DNA of 64,000 nt from assembly GCF_003390865.1 (NCBI RefSeq), contig NZ_QMEJ01000001.1, positions 310,001 to 374,000 on the forward strand, in the 5' to 3' direction. This stretch comes from Tropicimonas sp. IMCC34011. GTDB taxonomy: Bacteria > Pseudomonadota > Alphaproteobacteria > Rhodobacterales > Rhodobacteraceae. Below, one piece after another: positions 35,062-43,758 of the stretch (the first letter of the stretch is position 1; the number at the start of each line of letters is the position of its first letter). A program made the translations under genes and the position numbers. The notes beneath the pieces are model-generated. The model was not told the origin of the DNA, did no database searches, and saw only the letters and a program-made list of their open reading frames with translations.

Positions 35062-35898
35062 TCAGTACCCGAACGACTTGCGCAGCATGTTGAGCGCCAC
35101 CAGGAGCAGGAACGCCCCGAAGAACCGCTTGAGCGGCTTCGGATCCGTCTTGTGTGCGAGCGCGACGCCAAGGGGCGCGGTGATCAGCGTCATCGCGATG
35201 ACCACGATGAACGCGCCGAGATTGACCGATCCCACAGTGAAGGGAGGACGTACCTCCGCCGGGATCCCGACGAATAGAAAACCGAGGACCGAAGGCACGG
35301 CGATGATCGTCCCGAAGCCCGCCGCCGTCGCGACCGCGCGATGGATCGGCATTCCGTGGAGACTCATGACCGGCACGCCGAAGGAGCCGCCGCCGATTCC
35401 CATCAGCACCGACAGGAAACCCAGCATCGGCGACAGGATGTATTTGAGGGGACCTTTCGGCATCTCCGATCCGAGGCGCCAGTTCGAATTGCCGAAGAGC
35501 ATGTAGAGCCCGACGAGGATCGCGAGGCAGCCGAAAATGCCCTGTAGCGTACCGGAGCGCAACGCTGCGGCCACGGCAACGCCGATCAGCGCGCCGATGA
35601 CGATCCCCGGCGTCCAGCCACGCAGCACGGACCAGTCCACGGCGCCCTTGCGGTTATGCGACAGGACGGACCGGGTCGACGTCACGATGATCGTCGCAAG
35701 CGACGTCGCCAGGCACATCTGCATCAGATAGGGGCTCTCGTATCCGAGCGCCGCGAAGGCATAATAGAAGCCGGGCACCAGGACGATCCCGCCGCCGACA
35801 CCGAGGAACCCCGCAAGGACACCCGCAAAGGCACCGATGAAGAGCAGAAGAGCGACCATGGCCGCGAGAAGCGTGGGGTTCTGTGAAAGTACGTCCAT
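35062..35898 (-). CDS. TSUP family permease (TauE/SafE, sulfite-exporter type)
   Basis: A 278-residue membrane protein with about eight helices in two repeats. Family motifs are GFLGVGGGIVLVPGFYYAF in the first repeat and LMGIGGGSFGVPVMSLHGMP in the second. Members move sulfite, sulfoacetate or other sulfur compounds across the inner membrane. Substrate is unknown here. Convergent with phoB. The upstream 340 bp hold no other gene. Confidence 0.87.
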   Translation of the reverse strand: MDVLSQNPTLLAAMVALLLFIGAFAGVLAGFLGVGGGIVLVPGFYYAFAALGYESPYLMQMCLATSLATIIVTSTRSVLSHNRKGAVDWSVLRGWTPGIVIGALIGVAVAAALRSGTLQGIFGCLAILVGLYMLFGNSNWRLGSEMPKGPLKYILSPMLGFLSVLMGIGGGSFGVPVMSLHGMPIHRAVATAAGFGTIIAVPSVLGFLFVGIPAEVRPPFTVGSVNLGAFIVVIAMTLITAPLGVALAHKTDPKPLKRFFGAFLLLVALNMLRKSFGY

Positions 35899-36240
35899 GG
35901 CTCAGCGCGCCATGTCGAAGATCGGGGAACAGGGTCGCATGTCGTTTGATGTCTCGCTTGGCAATGTGTCGGCGCGGACCGCATCCGGGCCGCGAGTACG
36001 TTGAGACCTCAAGCTCTGCGGATGTCAATCGAAGGGGCACAGCGCGGCGGGGAAAGCCGTCCAGCCTCCCACATGCGTCGATCCGATAATCAGTATTATG
36101 TTAATATTGTGTGCACGAGGCGGCCGCAGTGCTACCGGTATTTGAAACCGAGCTTCTGTGGCGTGACAGCTTACGGGGAAAGTCCGCGTCGATCACGACC
36201 CCTGTAGGCTCATCTTGTTCTTAGAGATCGGCATGTTGCA
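35899..36240. other. Intergenic stretch without a recognisable gene
   Basis: About 340 bp between the TSUP start and the tsf terminator. I see no supported coding frame or RNA gene. A short AT-rich patch around 36088-36112 contains GTTAATATT and could be promoter DNA for the minus-strand TSUP gene. Confidence 0.5.
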
Positions 36241-36242
36241 TC

Positions 36243-36274
36243 CGAAAACGAAACAGGACGCCGAAGCGCCCTGT
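36243..36274 (-). terminator. Rho-independent terminator of rpsB-tsf
   Basis: Minus-strand hairpin formed by 36267-36274 and 36253-36260 (ACAGGACG/CGCCCTGT on the plus strand, one mismatch or wobble) with a 6-base loop. On the minus strand it is followed by TTTCGTTTTC. It lies about 30 bp after the tsf stop. Confidence 0.8.
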
Positions 36275-36302
36275 CCCGTGTCATGCTGATGTCGGACGTC
36301 GA

Positions 36303-37178
36303 TCAGCCCTGAGCCGCCTTGGCGACCTCGGCCGCGAAGTCTTCCTCGACCTTCTCGATGCCTTCGCCGACCTCGAGCCGGACGAAGCCGGTGATCGTGG
36401 CGCCGGCATCCTTGGCAGCCTGCTCGACCGTCAGATCCGGGTTGATGACGAAGCTCTGGCCGAGCAGCGTGACCTCGGACAGATACTTCTTCATCCGGCC
36501 TTCGATCATCTTCTCGATGACCTGCTCGGGCTTGCCGCTCTCGCGGGCCTGTTCGGTCAGGACCTGCTTCTCGCGGGCGACCAGCTCGGGGTCGAGATCG
36601 CTCTCGCCGAGGGATGCCGGGTTCACGGCCGCGACGTGCATCGCGACCTGGCGGCCGAACGCCTCGTCACCGCCGGTGATGGCGACGAGAACGCCGATCT
36701 TGCCCATGCCGTCGGTGGCGGCGTTGTGGACGTAGGACACCACGTTCTCGCCGCTCAGCTTCGCCATGCGGCGGACGGACATGTTCTCGCCGATCGTCGC
36801 GATCTTGTCGGTGATCACGTCCTTGATCTTCTTGCCGCCCATGTCGGCCTCGACCAGCGCTTCGACGTTGTCCGCCTTCAGCGCGGCATCGGCGATATCG
36901 CCGGCCATCTTCTGGAATTCGGCGTTCTTGGCGACGAAGTCGGTCTCGGAGTTCACCTCGACCGCGACGCCCGTGCCACCCTCGACGCGGACGGCCACGA
37001 GGCCCTCGGCGGCGGTCCGGCCGGATTTCTTGGCGGCCTTCGCGAGGCCCTTCGTGCGCAGCCAGTCGACGGCGGCTTCCATGTCGCCGTCGGTCTCGGT
37101 CAGCGCCTTCTTGGCGTCCATCATGCCCGCGCCGGTCGTGTCGCGGAGTTGTTTCACCTGTGCAGCGGTAATCGCCAT
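36303..37178 (-). CDS. tsf: Translation elongation factor Ts
   Basis: Exchanges GDP for GTP on EF-Tu. It is 291 residues, normal length. The N-terminal UBA-like domain reads [19 protein letters not shown], the family signature, followed by the core with [10 protein letters not shown]. It sits 121 bp after rpsB in the usual order rpsB-tsf and ends before a clear terminator. Confidence 0.97.
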   Translation of the reverse strand: MAITAAQVKQLRDTTGAGMMDAKKALTETDGDMEAAVDWLRTKGLAKAAKKSGRTAAEGLVAVRVEGGTGVAVEVNSETDFVAKNAEFQKMAGDIADAALKADNVEALVEADMGGKKIKDVITDKIATIGENMSVRRMAKLSGENVVSYVHNAATDGMGKIGVLVAITGGDEAFGRQVAMHVAAVNPASLGESDLDPELVAREKQVLTEQARESGKPEQVIEKMIEGRMKKYLSEVTLLGQSFVINPDLTVEQAAKDAGATITGFVRLEVGEGIEKVEEDFAAEVAKAAQG

Positions 37179-37299
37179 CGTATCAGTGCTCCTGAAATAG
37201 GCAGTTCCGCGGGCAGCCTGTGCCGCCCGCGCATGTCAGTGGAATGACAATCCCGAAGGTCACGCCGCTTACTTGAAGCGCACGGCGTGACGATCCGGA

Positions 37300-38073
37300 T
37301 CAGGCCTCGGCAGTCTCGCCTTCGGCAGCGACCTCTTCGGAGGGCGCTTCTTCCATCTCGCCGACATCGATGCCGGCCGATTCCATCTGCGCGCTCATCC
37401 CGTCGAGGGCGGCGCGAGAGACGAGATCGCAGTACAGGGCAATCGCGCGGGCCGCGTCGTCATTGCCGGGGATCACGTAATCCACGCCCGCCGGGGAGCA
37501 GTTCGTGTCCACGACGGCGACGACCGGGATGCCCAGCTTGCGGGCTTCGGCGATGGCTAGGTCTTCCTTGTTCACGTCGATGACGAACAGAAGATCCGGA
37601 ACGCCGCCCATCTCGCGGATGCCGCCCAGGGAGGCGTTCAGCTTCTCCTGGTCGCGCTCCATGTGGAGGCGCTCTTTCTTGGTCAGGCCCTCGGCCCCCA
37701 TCGCCATCGATTCGTCGATGGATTTCAGACGGTTGATCGACTGGGAGACGGTCTTCCAGTTGGTCAGCGTGCCGCCGAGCCAACGGTGGTTCATGTAGTA
37801 CTGGGCGCAACGCTCGGCGGCCTCGGCGATCGGCTTCTGGGCCTGACGCTTGGTGCCGACGAAGAGGATGCGGCCGCCGCGGGCCACGGTCTCGCGGATC
37901 ACGTTCAGGGCAGCGTCCAGCATCGGGACGGTCTGCGTCAGGTCCATGATGTGGATGCCGTTCCGCTCACCATAGATGTACTCGCCCATGCGGGGATTCC
38001 ACCGCTGGGTCTGGTGACCGAAGTGAACGCCAGCTTCGAGCAGCTGACGCAGGGAGAATTCGGGAAGCGCCAT
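37300..38073 (-). CDS. rpsB: 30S ribosomal protein S2
   Basis: A 257-residue protein from ATG 38073 ([20 protein letters not shown]), with AAGGA upstream; the frame extends further but without family sequence. Signatures are [28 protein letters not shown] and [12 protein letters not shown]. The C-terminus has a 25-residue acidic tail ([17 protein letters not shown]). A weak promoter-like pair on the minus strand lies near 38202-38228 (TCTATC and TTGCGT). Confidence 0.97.
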   Translation of the reverse strand: MALPEFSLRQLLEAGVHFGHQTQRWNPRMGEYIYGERNGIHIMDLTQTVPMLDAALNVIRETVARGGRILFVGTKRQAQKPIAEAAERCAQYYMNHRWLGGTLTNWKTVSQSINRLKSIDESMAMGAEGLTKKERLHMERDQEKLNASLGGIREMGGVPDLLFVIDVNKEDLAIAEARKLGIPVVAVVDTNCSPAGVDYVIPGNDDAARAIALYCDLVSRAALDGMSAQMESAGIDVGEMEEAPSEEVAAEGETAEA

Positions 38074-38316
38074 GTGCGTCTGTCCTTTTTCCGGTTTCAT
38101 GCCTCGGCGGAGCTTGAGGGACCGTTGAAGGCCCCAACCGGTGGACGTCACGGGGATGTCTCCCCCGATATGGCCCGACTCCGCCTGTGAAGTGGGCGCC
38201 GGATAGAGGAAGGTCCCGCGAAACGCAAGCCGTTCTTGCATAGCCCCCGGGGGATCCCTACCCTTTTCGCAAGGTGGCAACGGGCCTCCTTCATCTCATT
38301 CAGGCGCTCCCTCCAC

Positions 38317-39108
38317 GTGGTTCCCCCAAAATCTGCTCCCCCGCCGCGCGATCCCGGCACCGATCCCCTTGCGCGGCGTCCCGGCAAGCCGAAGCGTTTC
38401 GGGCGGCTGCGCGCATCGTTCCTGACCGGTCTCGTCGTCATCGCGCCCATCGCGCTCACCATCTATCTCATTTGGTCCGTGATCGGCTGGATCGACGGCT
38501 TCGTACTGCCGCTGGTGCCGGCGCATTTCCGTCCCGAACAATATATCGGCGTCGATATCCGCGGCCTCGGCGTCGTGATCTTCCTCGTCTTCACAGTCCT
38601 CGTCGGCTGGGTCGCGAAAGGCATCATCGGCCGCTCGCTGATCGGGTGGGGCGAGCGTTTCGTGGACCGTATGCCCGTCGTGCGGTCGATCTACGGCGGC
38701 CTGAAGCAGATCGCCGAGACCGTGTTCGCGCAGACCGAAAGCAATTTCGAGCGCGCCTGCCTCGTGGAATACCCCCGCAAGGGTGTCTGGGCGCTCGCCT
38801 TCGTGTCCACCACGGCGAAAGGCGAGCTGGCCCTGAAGCTCGGCGATGCGGAGACGCGGATGATCTCCGTCTTCCTGCCGACCACGCCGAACCCGACCTC
38901 GGGCTTCCTGCTTATCGTGCCCGAGCGTGACGTGACCTATCTCGACATGACCGTCGAGGATGCCGCGAAGCTCGTGATCTCAGCCGGTCTCGTCTACCCG
39001 CCCCAGAAGCCGGGCACCGTTCCCCCTGCCCCGCCAGCGGGCCCTGTCCCGGCGGGACTTCCCGGTGGGCCGGACCATGCGCCCGCCGAGCATCGCGAGA
39101 CCGCCTGA
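38317..39108 (+). CDS. DUF502 membrane protein
   Basis: With GTG 38317 as the start it is 263 residues; a TTG at 38236 would add 27, and neither has a clear ribosome site. Two membrane helices lie at about residues 35-55 and 78-100 (ASFLTGLVVIAPIALTIYLI, and GVVIFLVFTVLVGW). DUF502 blocks are VRSIYGGLKQIAETVF, VEYPRKGVWALAFV and FLPTTPNPTSGFLL. The C-terminal 30 residues are proline-rich. Function of the family is unknown. Divergent from rpsB. Confidence 0.8.
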   Translation: MVPPKSAPPPRDPGTDPLARRPGKPKRFGRLRASFLTGLVVIAPIALTIYLIWSVIGWIDGFVLPLVPAHFRPEQYIGVDIRGLGVVIFLVFTVLVGWVAKGIIGRSLIGWGERFVDRMPVVRSIYGGLKQIAETVFAQTESNFERACLVEYPRKGVWALAFVSTTAKGELALKLGDAETRMISVFLPTTPNPTSGFLLIVPERDVTYLDMTVEDAAKLVISAGLVYPPQKPGTVPPAPPAGPVPAGLPGGPDHAPAEHRETA

Positions 39109-39172
39109 CGCGGCCCGCGCCCGCCAAACGAAATGACCGGGCCGACGAAGGGAACATTTGCGGCTGGATATA

Positions 39173-40210
39173 TCAGTCGAACATCCGCTGCAGATCGACG
39201 CTTCCCTCCACGCCGAGCATGTGACCGTGGACGGACAGGAAGGTCTCCGCGGCGTCTCGCCCGGCCGCCTTCAGGCGCCCGGTGACCAGCGCCGAGGGCA
39301 CCGTCTTGGTCGCGACGGACAGATCCCTCATCAGGGCGTCGTCGGCGATCATGTGGACGCGCACGGCCTTCATCGCGCCTTCAGGGATGCGCCCGTCGGC
39401 AATCAGGCGGCGCACGAAGTCGATGGCGCGCAGCTCTCGCAGGAGCGAGGTGTTGAAGCTGATCTCGTTGATCCGGTTCTGGATGTCGGTGCCGTTCATC
39501 GGCACGTCCGGCCGCCAGAGCGGATTGATGTTGACGATGACGAGATCGGACGGCAGCGCATCGTCATAGAGCGGAAAGAGGGCCGGATTGCCTGTATAGC
39601 CGCCATCCCAGTAAGCCTCCATCTCCCCGGTCGCGGGGTCCTCCATCTCCACCGCCTTGAACATCGTCGGCAGGCAGGCGGAGGCGAGGATGGCATCCGG
39701 GCACAGTTCGGCGCCGGAGAACACGCGGATCTTGCCGGACCGCACGTTGGTCGCCGAGACGAAGAAGGCCGGCCCCGCATCGGAGCAGACCAGGTCGAAG
39801 TCGAAATGCTCCACGACCGGCTGCAGGGGATTGGAATAGAACGGCCCGTAGGCATAGGGGCTGATCGCGCGGGAAACGGAATCGGCCAGGAAGAAGGCCG
39901 GTGAATTGCCGAGCAGGTGGCTGAGGGTGGCATTGGGCGTGAACTGCGCGAACCAATGCGTGAGCCGCAGGTCCTGCACGCCGACCACGCGGGCCCAGAG
40001 CCAGTCGAGATTCTCGCGCGCCGCCTCTCGCCCGCCGCGGACGAGTCCGGCCTTGAGCGCCGCTCCGTTCAGCGCGCCCGCCGAGCAGCCGGAGATCCCG
40101 GCGATCTCGATGCCCTCTTCCTCAAGGAGCCGGTCGAGCACGCCCCAGGTGAAGGCGCCGTGCGCGCCGCCGCCCTGAAGCGCGAGAGTGATGCGTACCG
40201 GGTCCGCCAC
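39173..40210 (-). CDS. Patatin-like phospholipase/hydrolase
   Basis: A 345-residue serine hydrolase. The oxyanion loop is GGGAHGAF (residues 13-20), the nucleophile S43 lies in GCSAG, and the catalytic aspartate is D202 in WDGGYTGNP. All dyad elements are intact. No signal peptide. It starts 5 bp after the bdhA stop, so they form an operon. With a 3-hydroxybutyrate dehydrogenase as partner, action on polyhydroxybutyrate, its granule surface or lipids is possible; this is inference from context. Confidence 0.85.
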   Translation of the reverse strand: MADPVRITLALQGGGAHGAFTWGVLDRLLEEEGIEIAGISGCSAGALNGAALKAGLVRGGREAARENLDWLWARVVGVQDLRLTHWFAQFTPNATLSHLLGNSPAFFLADSVSRAISPYAYGPFYSNPLQPVVEHFDFDLVCSDAGPAFFVSATNVRSGKIRVFSGAELCPDAILASACLPTMFKAVEMEDPATGEMEAYWDGGYTGNPALFPLYDDALPSDLVIVNINPLWRPDVPMNGTDIQNRINEISFNTSLLRELRAIDFVRRLIADGRIPEGAMKAVRVHMIADDALMRDLSVATKTVPSALVTGRLKAAGRDAAETFLSVHGHMLGVEGSVDLQRMFD

Positions 40211-40215
40211 GCCGC

Positions 40216-40989
40216 TCAGAGCGCCGTCCAGCCGCCATCGACGCTGATGGTCGTGCCGGTGATCTGCCGCGCCGCATCAGAGCACAGGAAGGTCGCGACG
40301 CCGCCGATCTCCTCCACAGTGGCGAATTCCTTGGAGGGCTGACGGTCGAGGATGACCTTCTCGATGGCCTCCTCACGCTCCATTCCGTACTGCTTCATCG
40401 TATCCGGGATCTGCGCCTCGACGAGCGGGGTCATCACGTAGCCGGGGCAGATCGCATTGCAGGTGATATCCTCCCGGGCGGTCTCGAGCGCGATGGTCTT
40501 GGTCAGGCCGACGATGCCGTGCTTGGCGGAGACGTAGGCGGACTTGTAGGGGCTCGCGGTCAGGCCATGGGCCGAGGCGATGTTGACGATCCTCCCCCAC
40601 CCGGCGGCCTTCATCATCGGAATCGCCGCGGCGATGGTGTGGAAGGAGGAGGACAGGTTGATCGCGATGATCGCGTCCCACTTCTCCTGCGGGAACTCCT
40701 CGACCGGGGCGACGTGCTGGATGCCGGCATTGTTAACCAGGATATCGCAGGCGCCGGCCTTCTCGATCAGCTGGCGGCACTCCTCACCCTTCGACATGTC
40801 CGCCTTGATGTAGAGGACCTCGGATCCCGTCTCATCGGACAGCTTGCGCGCCAGGGCGTGGTCCTCCTCGCTGTCGGTGTAGGAGTTCAGCACAACGCGC
40901 GCTCCGGCCTGAGCGAACGCCGTCGCGACGCCGAGGCCGATGCCACTGTTCGATCCCGTCACCACCGCCGTCTTGCCATTCAGCTTCAT
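40216..40989 (-). CDS. bdhA: D-3-hydroxybutyrate dehydrogenase
   Basis: Short-chain dehydrogenase of 257 residues from ATG 40989, with GAGGGCG upstream. The NAD loop is TGSNSGIGLG, the structural motif is NNAGIQHVAPVEEFP, and the catalytic set includes S in NIASAHG and the Y-x3-K of SAYVSAKHG. The C-terminal LCSDAARQITGTTISVDGGWTAL is a 3-hydroxybutyrate dehydrogenase signature. It oxidises D-3-hydroxybutyrate to acetoacetate in PHB breakdown. Confidence 0.93.
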   Translation of the reverse strand: MKLNGKTAVVTGSNSGIGLGVATAFAQAGARVVLNSYTDSEEDHALARKLSDETGSEVLYIKADMSKGEECRQLIEKAGACDILVNNAGIQHVAPVEEFPQEKWDAIIAINLSSSFHTIAAAIPMMKAAGWGRIVNIASAHGLTASPYKSAYVSAKHGIVGLTKTIALETAREDITCNAICPGYVMTPLVEAQIPDTMKQYGMEREEAIEKVILDRQPSKEFATVEEIGGVATFLCSDAARQITGTTISVDGGWTAL

Positions 40990-41150
40990 GTGATCGCCCT
41001 CAGCGTTGTTTGCACTCGCGGCATAGCATAGGCGACGGGTTCGCTGTGGCCAGTGCGCAGGCCGCGCGGGGTCGATTCCATTCGAGTGAGCTGCTCGGGG
41101 GTCGTGCCGGCACGTTTTACCTATGCGGGAAACAGGCGGCGCGACCGGGC

Positions 41151-41226
41151 AAAAAAAAGCGCCCGCACAAGGCGGGCGCAAGTTATTGAGGCAGGTTTCA
41201 TACAGGCAAGAAACCTATCGAGCAGT
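41151..41226 (-). ncRNA. Candidate small RNA gene (about 76 nt) upstream of bdhA
   Basis: Minus-strand unit with its own promoter (41233-41260), no open frame, and a strong intrinsic terminator. The predicted RNA has a 5' hairpin of AGGTTTC with GAAACCT (41210-41216 and 41193-41199) around a 10-base loop TTGCCTGTAT. A short single-stranded linker follows, then the terminator stem GCGCCCGC/GCGGGCGC (41172-41179 with 41159-41166), loop CTTGT, and a run of eight U (41151-41158). No gene precedes the terminator on this strand, so it cannot belong to a protein operon. I do not recognise a named family. Confidence 0.7.
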
Positions 41227-41232
41227 GCCCTC

Positions 41233-41260
41233 TATATAACCGTCAAAATACGGACGTCAA
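41233..41260 (-). promoter_or_regulatory. Promoter of the candidate sRNA
   Basis: Read on the minus strand: TTGACG (41260-41255), a 16-base spacer, TATATA (41238-41233), with TATAGA at 41236-41231 as an 18-base-spaced alternative. Start point expected near 41226. Confidence 0.65.
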
Positions 41261-41270
41261 AGTTAAAAGT

Positions 41271-41299
41271 TTGAATCGCCCATGCCGGCCCCGTAGCAT
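41271..41299 (+). promoter_or_regulatory. Promoter of the orphan peptide-binding protein gene
   Basis: TTGAAT (41271-41276), a 17-base spacer and TAGCAT (41294-41299). Start point expected near 41306, leaving a short leader. It is back to back with the sRNA promoter. Confidence 0.45.
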
Positions 41300-41322
41300 C
41301 GCCGGCGACAGGAACACGGCAG

Positions 41323-43149
41323 ATGATGAGGCAATCCATGACCCCCTTCCGAGCGCAGGCGACGGCACTGGCCGCGATCTGGACGATGGCGGGCGCGGCC
41401 GCGGCCGACCCCACCCACGGCATTGCCATGTACGGCGATCCCGCGCTCCCGGAGGGGTTCGAGGCGTTGCCCTACGCCAACCCCGATGCCCCCAAGGGCG
41501 GCCGTTTCACCTTCGCCGAGATCGGCTCCTACGACAGCCTCAATCCCTTCGTCCTGAAGGGCAGCCCGGTCTACGGCCAGCGGGTCTACGGGTACGAATC
41601 GCTCATGGGCCGATCCTACGACGAGCCGTTCACGCTATACGGCTGGCTGGCCGAATCGGTCGAAACAGGACCGAATCGGGAATGGGTGGAATTCACGATT
41701 CGCCCCGAAGCCCGATTCTCCGATGGCTCCCCCGTTACCGCTGAAGATGTCCTATGGTCATTCGAGATCCTCGGGACGGAAGGCCATCCCCGCTATCATT
41801 CCGCATGGGACAAGATTGCGAGTTCCGAAATCGTGGGCGAGCGGACCGTACGATTCGAGTTCTCGGAGGAAGACGACGAACTGCCCCTGATCCTCGGCCT
41901 TCGTCCGATCCTGAAGAAGGCGCAGTTCGAGGACGTCGATTTCGCGGCGGCGTCGAACACCATCCCCGTCGGCTCCGGTCCCTACACCGTCGGCCCCTAC
42001 GAGCAGGGCCGGTACATGGTTCTGGAACGCGATGAAGATTGGTGGGCCGCGGACCTGCCCCTGATGTCCGGCTTCCACAATTTCGACGAGATCCGGTACG
42101 AGTGGTTCGGCGACGGGGACGTGGCCTTCGAGACCTTCCGCGCTGGCGAGATTTCCTCGAACCGCGAAACGAACATGGGCCGCTGGCAGACGGCGTACGA
42201 TTTCCCGGCTGTCCGCAGTGGCGATGTCGTCCTCTCCACCATTCCGCACGAGCGGCCCTCCGGCATCCTCGGCTTCGTGATGAACACCCGCCGCGCGCCC
42301 TTCGATGACTGGCGCGTGCGTGAAGCGCTGATCAACGCGTTCAACTTCGAGTTCATCAACTCCGCGATCAACGGCGGCACGGAGCCCCGGATCTGCTCCT
42401 ACTTCTGCAACTCCGTCCTGGCGATGGAGGGCGGCTCGGCGACAGGCCGCGTCGCCGAGCTCCTGGAGCCGTTCGCGGATGAATTGCTGCCGGGGGCGCT
42501 CGAGGGCTATTCCCTTCCCGTCTCCGACGGCTCCGAGGCCAACCGCGCCGGCACCCGTACCGCGATCCGGCTTCTGGGCGAGGCGGGATATGCCATCGAC
42601 GGCGGCGTGATGACCCACGAGGAGACCGGCGAGGCCCTCTCCTTCGACATCGTCCTGCCTCAGAGCGCCGGACAATACGCGACCGCCGCGGAACTCTACG
42701 TCGAAGGGCTGAGGCGGATTGGCGTCGATGCCGAAGTCGTCACCGTGGACAGCGCCCAGTACAAGGAGCGCTCGGACGCCTACGATTTCGACATGACGAT
42801 CTACCAGCGCGCGGTGTCTCTCTCCCCCGGCAACGAGCAGTATCTCTACTGGGGCGCGGACGGCGTCGACGAGCCGGGCACCTACAACTGGATGGGCGCG
42901 GACAACCCGGCCATCGAGGCGATGATCGGTGCAATGCTCACGGCCGAGAGCCAGGAGGATTTCCGGGCCGCCGTGAAGGCCCTCGACCGCGTGCTGACGA
43001 CCGGGCGCTACGTCGTGCCCTTCTGGTACTCCCCGGAGAGCCACCTCGCCCACGTCAAGGAGATCAAGTACCCCGAGACCATAGCGATGTACGGCGACTG
43101 GCTCGGCTTCCAGCCGGATGTCTGGTGGTACGAGGAAGCCGCCGAGTAA
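41323..43149 (+). CDS. Peptide/microcin-C-type ABC substrate-binding protein (YejA-like)
   Basis: Periplasmic family 5 solute-binding protein, 608 residues; ATG 41338 is an alternative start with GAGG upstream. The signal peptide ends near AGAAAADP. The mature start HGIAMYGDPALPEGFEALPY and PDAPKGGRFTF are typical of the YejA branch, which binds murein peptides or microcin C. The SBP_bac_5 signature lies around RPEARFSDGSPVTAEDVLWS. No permease or ATPase gene is adjacent, and a terminator follows, so it is monocistronic here. Confidence 0.87.
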   Translation: MMRQSMTPFRAQATALAAIWTMAGAAAADPTHGIAMYGDPALPEGFEALPYANPDAPKGGRFTFAEIGSYDSLNPFVLKGSPVYGQRVYGYESLMGRSYDEPFTLYGWLAESVETGPNREWVEFTIRPEARFSDGSPVTAEDVLWSFEILGTEGHPRYHSAWDKIASSEIVGERTVRFEFSEEDDELPLILGLRPILKKAQFEDVDFAAASNTIPVGSGPYTVGPYEQGRYMVLERDEDWWAADLPLMSGFHNFDEIRYEWFGDGDVAFETFRAGEISSNRETNMGRWQTAYDFPAVRSGDVVLSTIPHERPSGILGFVMNTRRAPFDDWRVREALINAFNFEFINSAINGGTEPRICSYFCNSVLAMEGGSATGRVAELLEPFADELLPGALEGYSLPVSDGSEANRAGTRTAIRLLGEAGYAIDGGVMTHEETGEALSFDIVLPQSAGQYATAAELYVEGLRRIGVDAEVVTVDSAQYKERSDAYDFDMTIYQRAVSLSPGNEQYLYWGADGVDEPGTYNWMGADNPAIEAMIGAMLTAESQEDFRAAVKALDRVLTTGRYVVPFWYSPESHLAHVKEIKYPETIAMYGDWLGFQPDVWWYEEAAE

Positions 43150-43174
43150 CGGCGCATCGGATTGTGACATTCAG

Positions 43175-43204
43175 GGGCCCGGACGCGATGCGTCCGGGTC
43201 CTTT
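43175..43204 (+). terminator. Rho-independent terminator after the YejA-like gene
   Basis: A 12-bp stem, GGGCCCGGACGC (43175-43186) with GCGTCCGGGTCC (43190-43201), one G-T pair, 3-base loop, followed by TTTCACATTC. It lies 26 bp after the stop codon. Confidence 0.7.
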
Positions 43205-43350
43205 CACATTCAGCCTCGGCCGCACCTCGTCTTGCCGGTAGCCGCGATCCTGACTTGGGGGCATCCGCCCCGGAGGGAACCATCCTCCGGGCCGAAGTCT
43301 TGTCCCGCGACATCGATAATCACACCGACACAGATGCTGGAGACGAGAAG

Positions 43351-43698
43351 ATGGACTGGGCCCCGATCGCACGGAACTGGGATGAGATGCTGGACGGGAT
43401 CGAGGATCGCTGGCCGAATCTCGCACATTCCCGCCTCGTGGAGATCGACGGCGACCGGGAGGCGTTCACCCGTTACCTGATGGAGGCCCACGCCCTCAGG
43501 CAGGTCGAAGCGAACGAGGAGATCGACGAGTTCATGACGTCCAACATGCCCATCGACGCGCGCATGGACGAGCTGAACGACAACGCCAACATCACCTTCT
43601 CCGGACGGTCCATCCCCGAAGGAGAGGACGTCTATGCCGAGGACGGCGATTTCGGTGACGACGACACCGCCGAGCCGCCGGCCGGTCGGACGGATTGA
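43351..43698 (+). CDS. CsbD-like small acidic protein
   Basis: A 115-residue protein from ATG 43351 (MDWAPIARNWDEMLDGIEDRWP); a longer frame from 43255 has no supporting features. The first 50 residues follow the CsbD stress-protein pattern: W-x2-I-x2-NW near the start, then RWPNL and EIDGDREAF. The remaining 65 residues are very acidic (EGEDVYAEDGDFGDDD) and probably disordered, which is longer than ordinary CsbD. Function unknown. It stands alone on the plus strand between a terminator and frnE. Confidence 0.65.
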   Translation: MDWAPIARNWDEMLDGIEDRWPNLAHSRLVEIDGDREAFTRYLMEAHALRQVEANEEIDEFMTSNMPIDARMDELNDNANITFSGRSIPEGEDVYAEDGDFGDDDTAEPPAGRTD

Positions 43699-43758
43699 TC
43701 CGGAGCTCCCGGGCGCCCGGCCTCGCGAAGTACGGCAGGATCTGCTAGAGCCGCGTCC

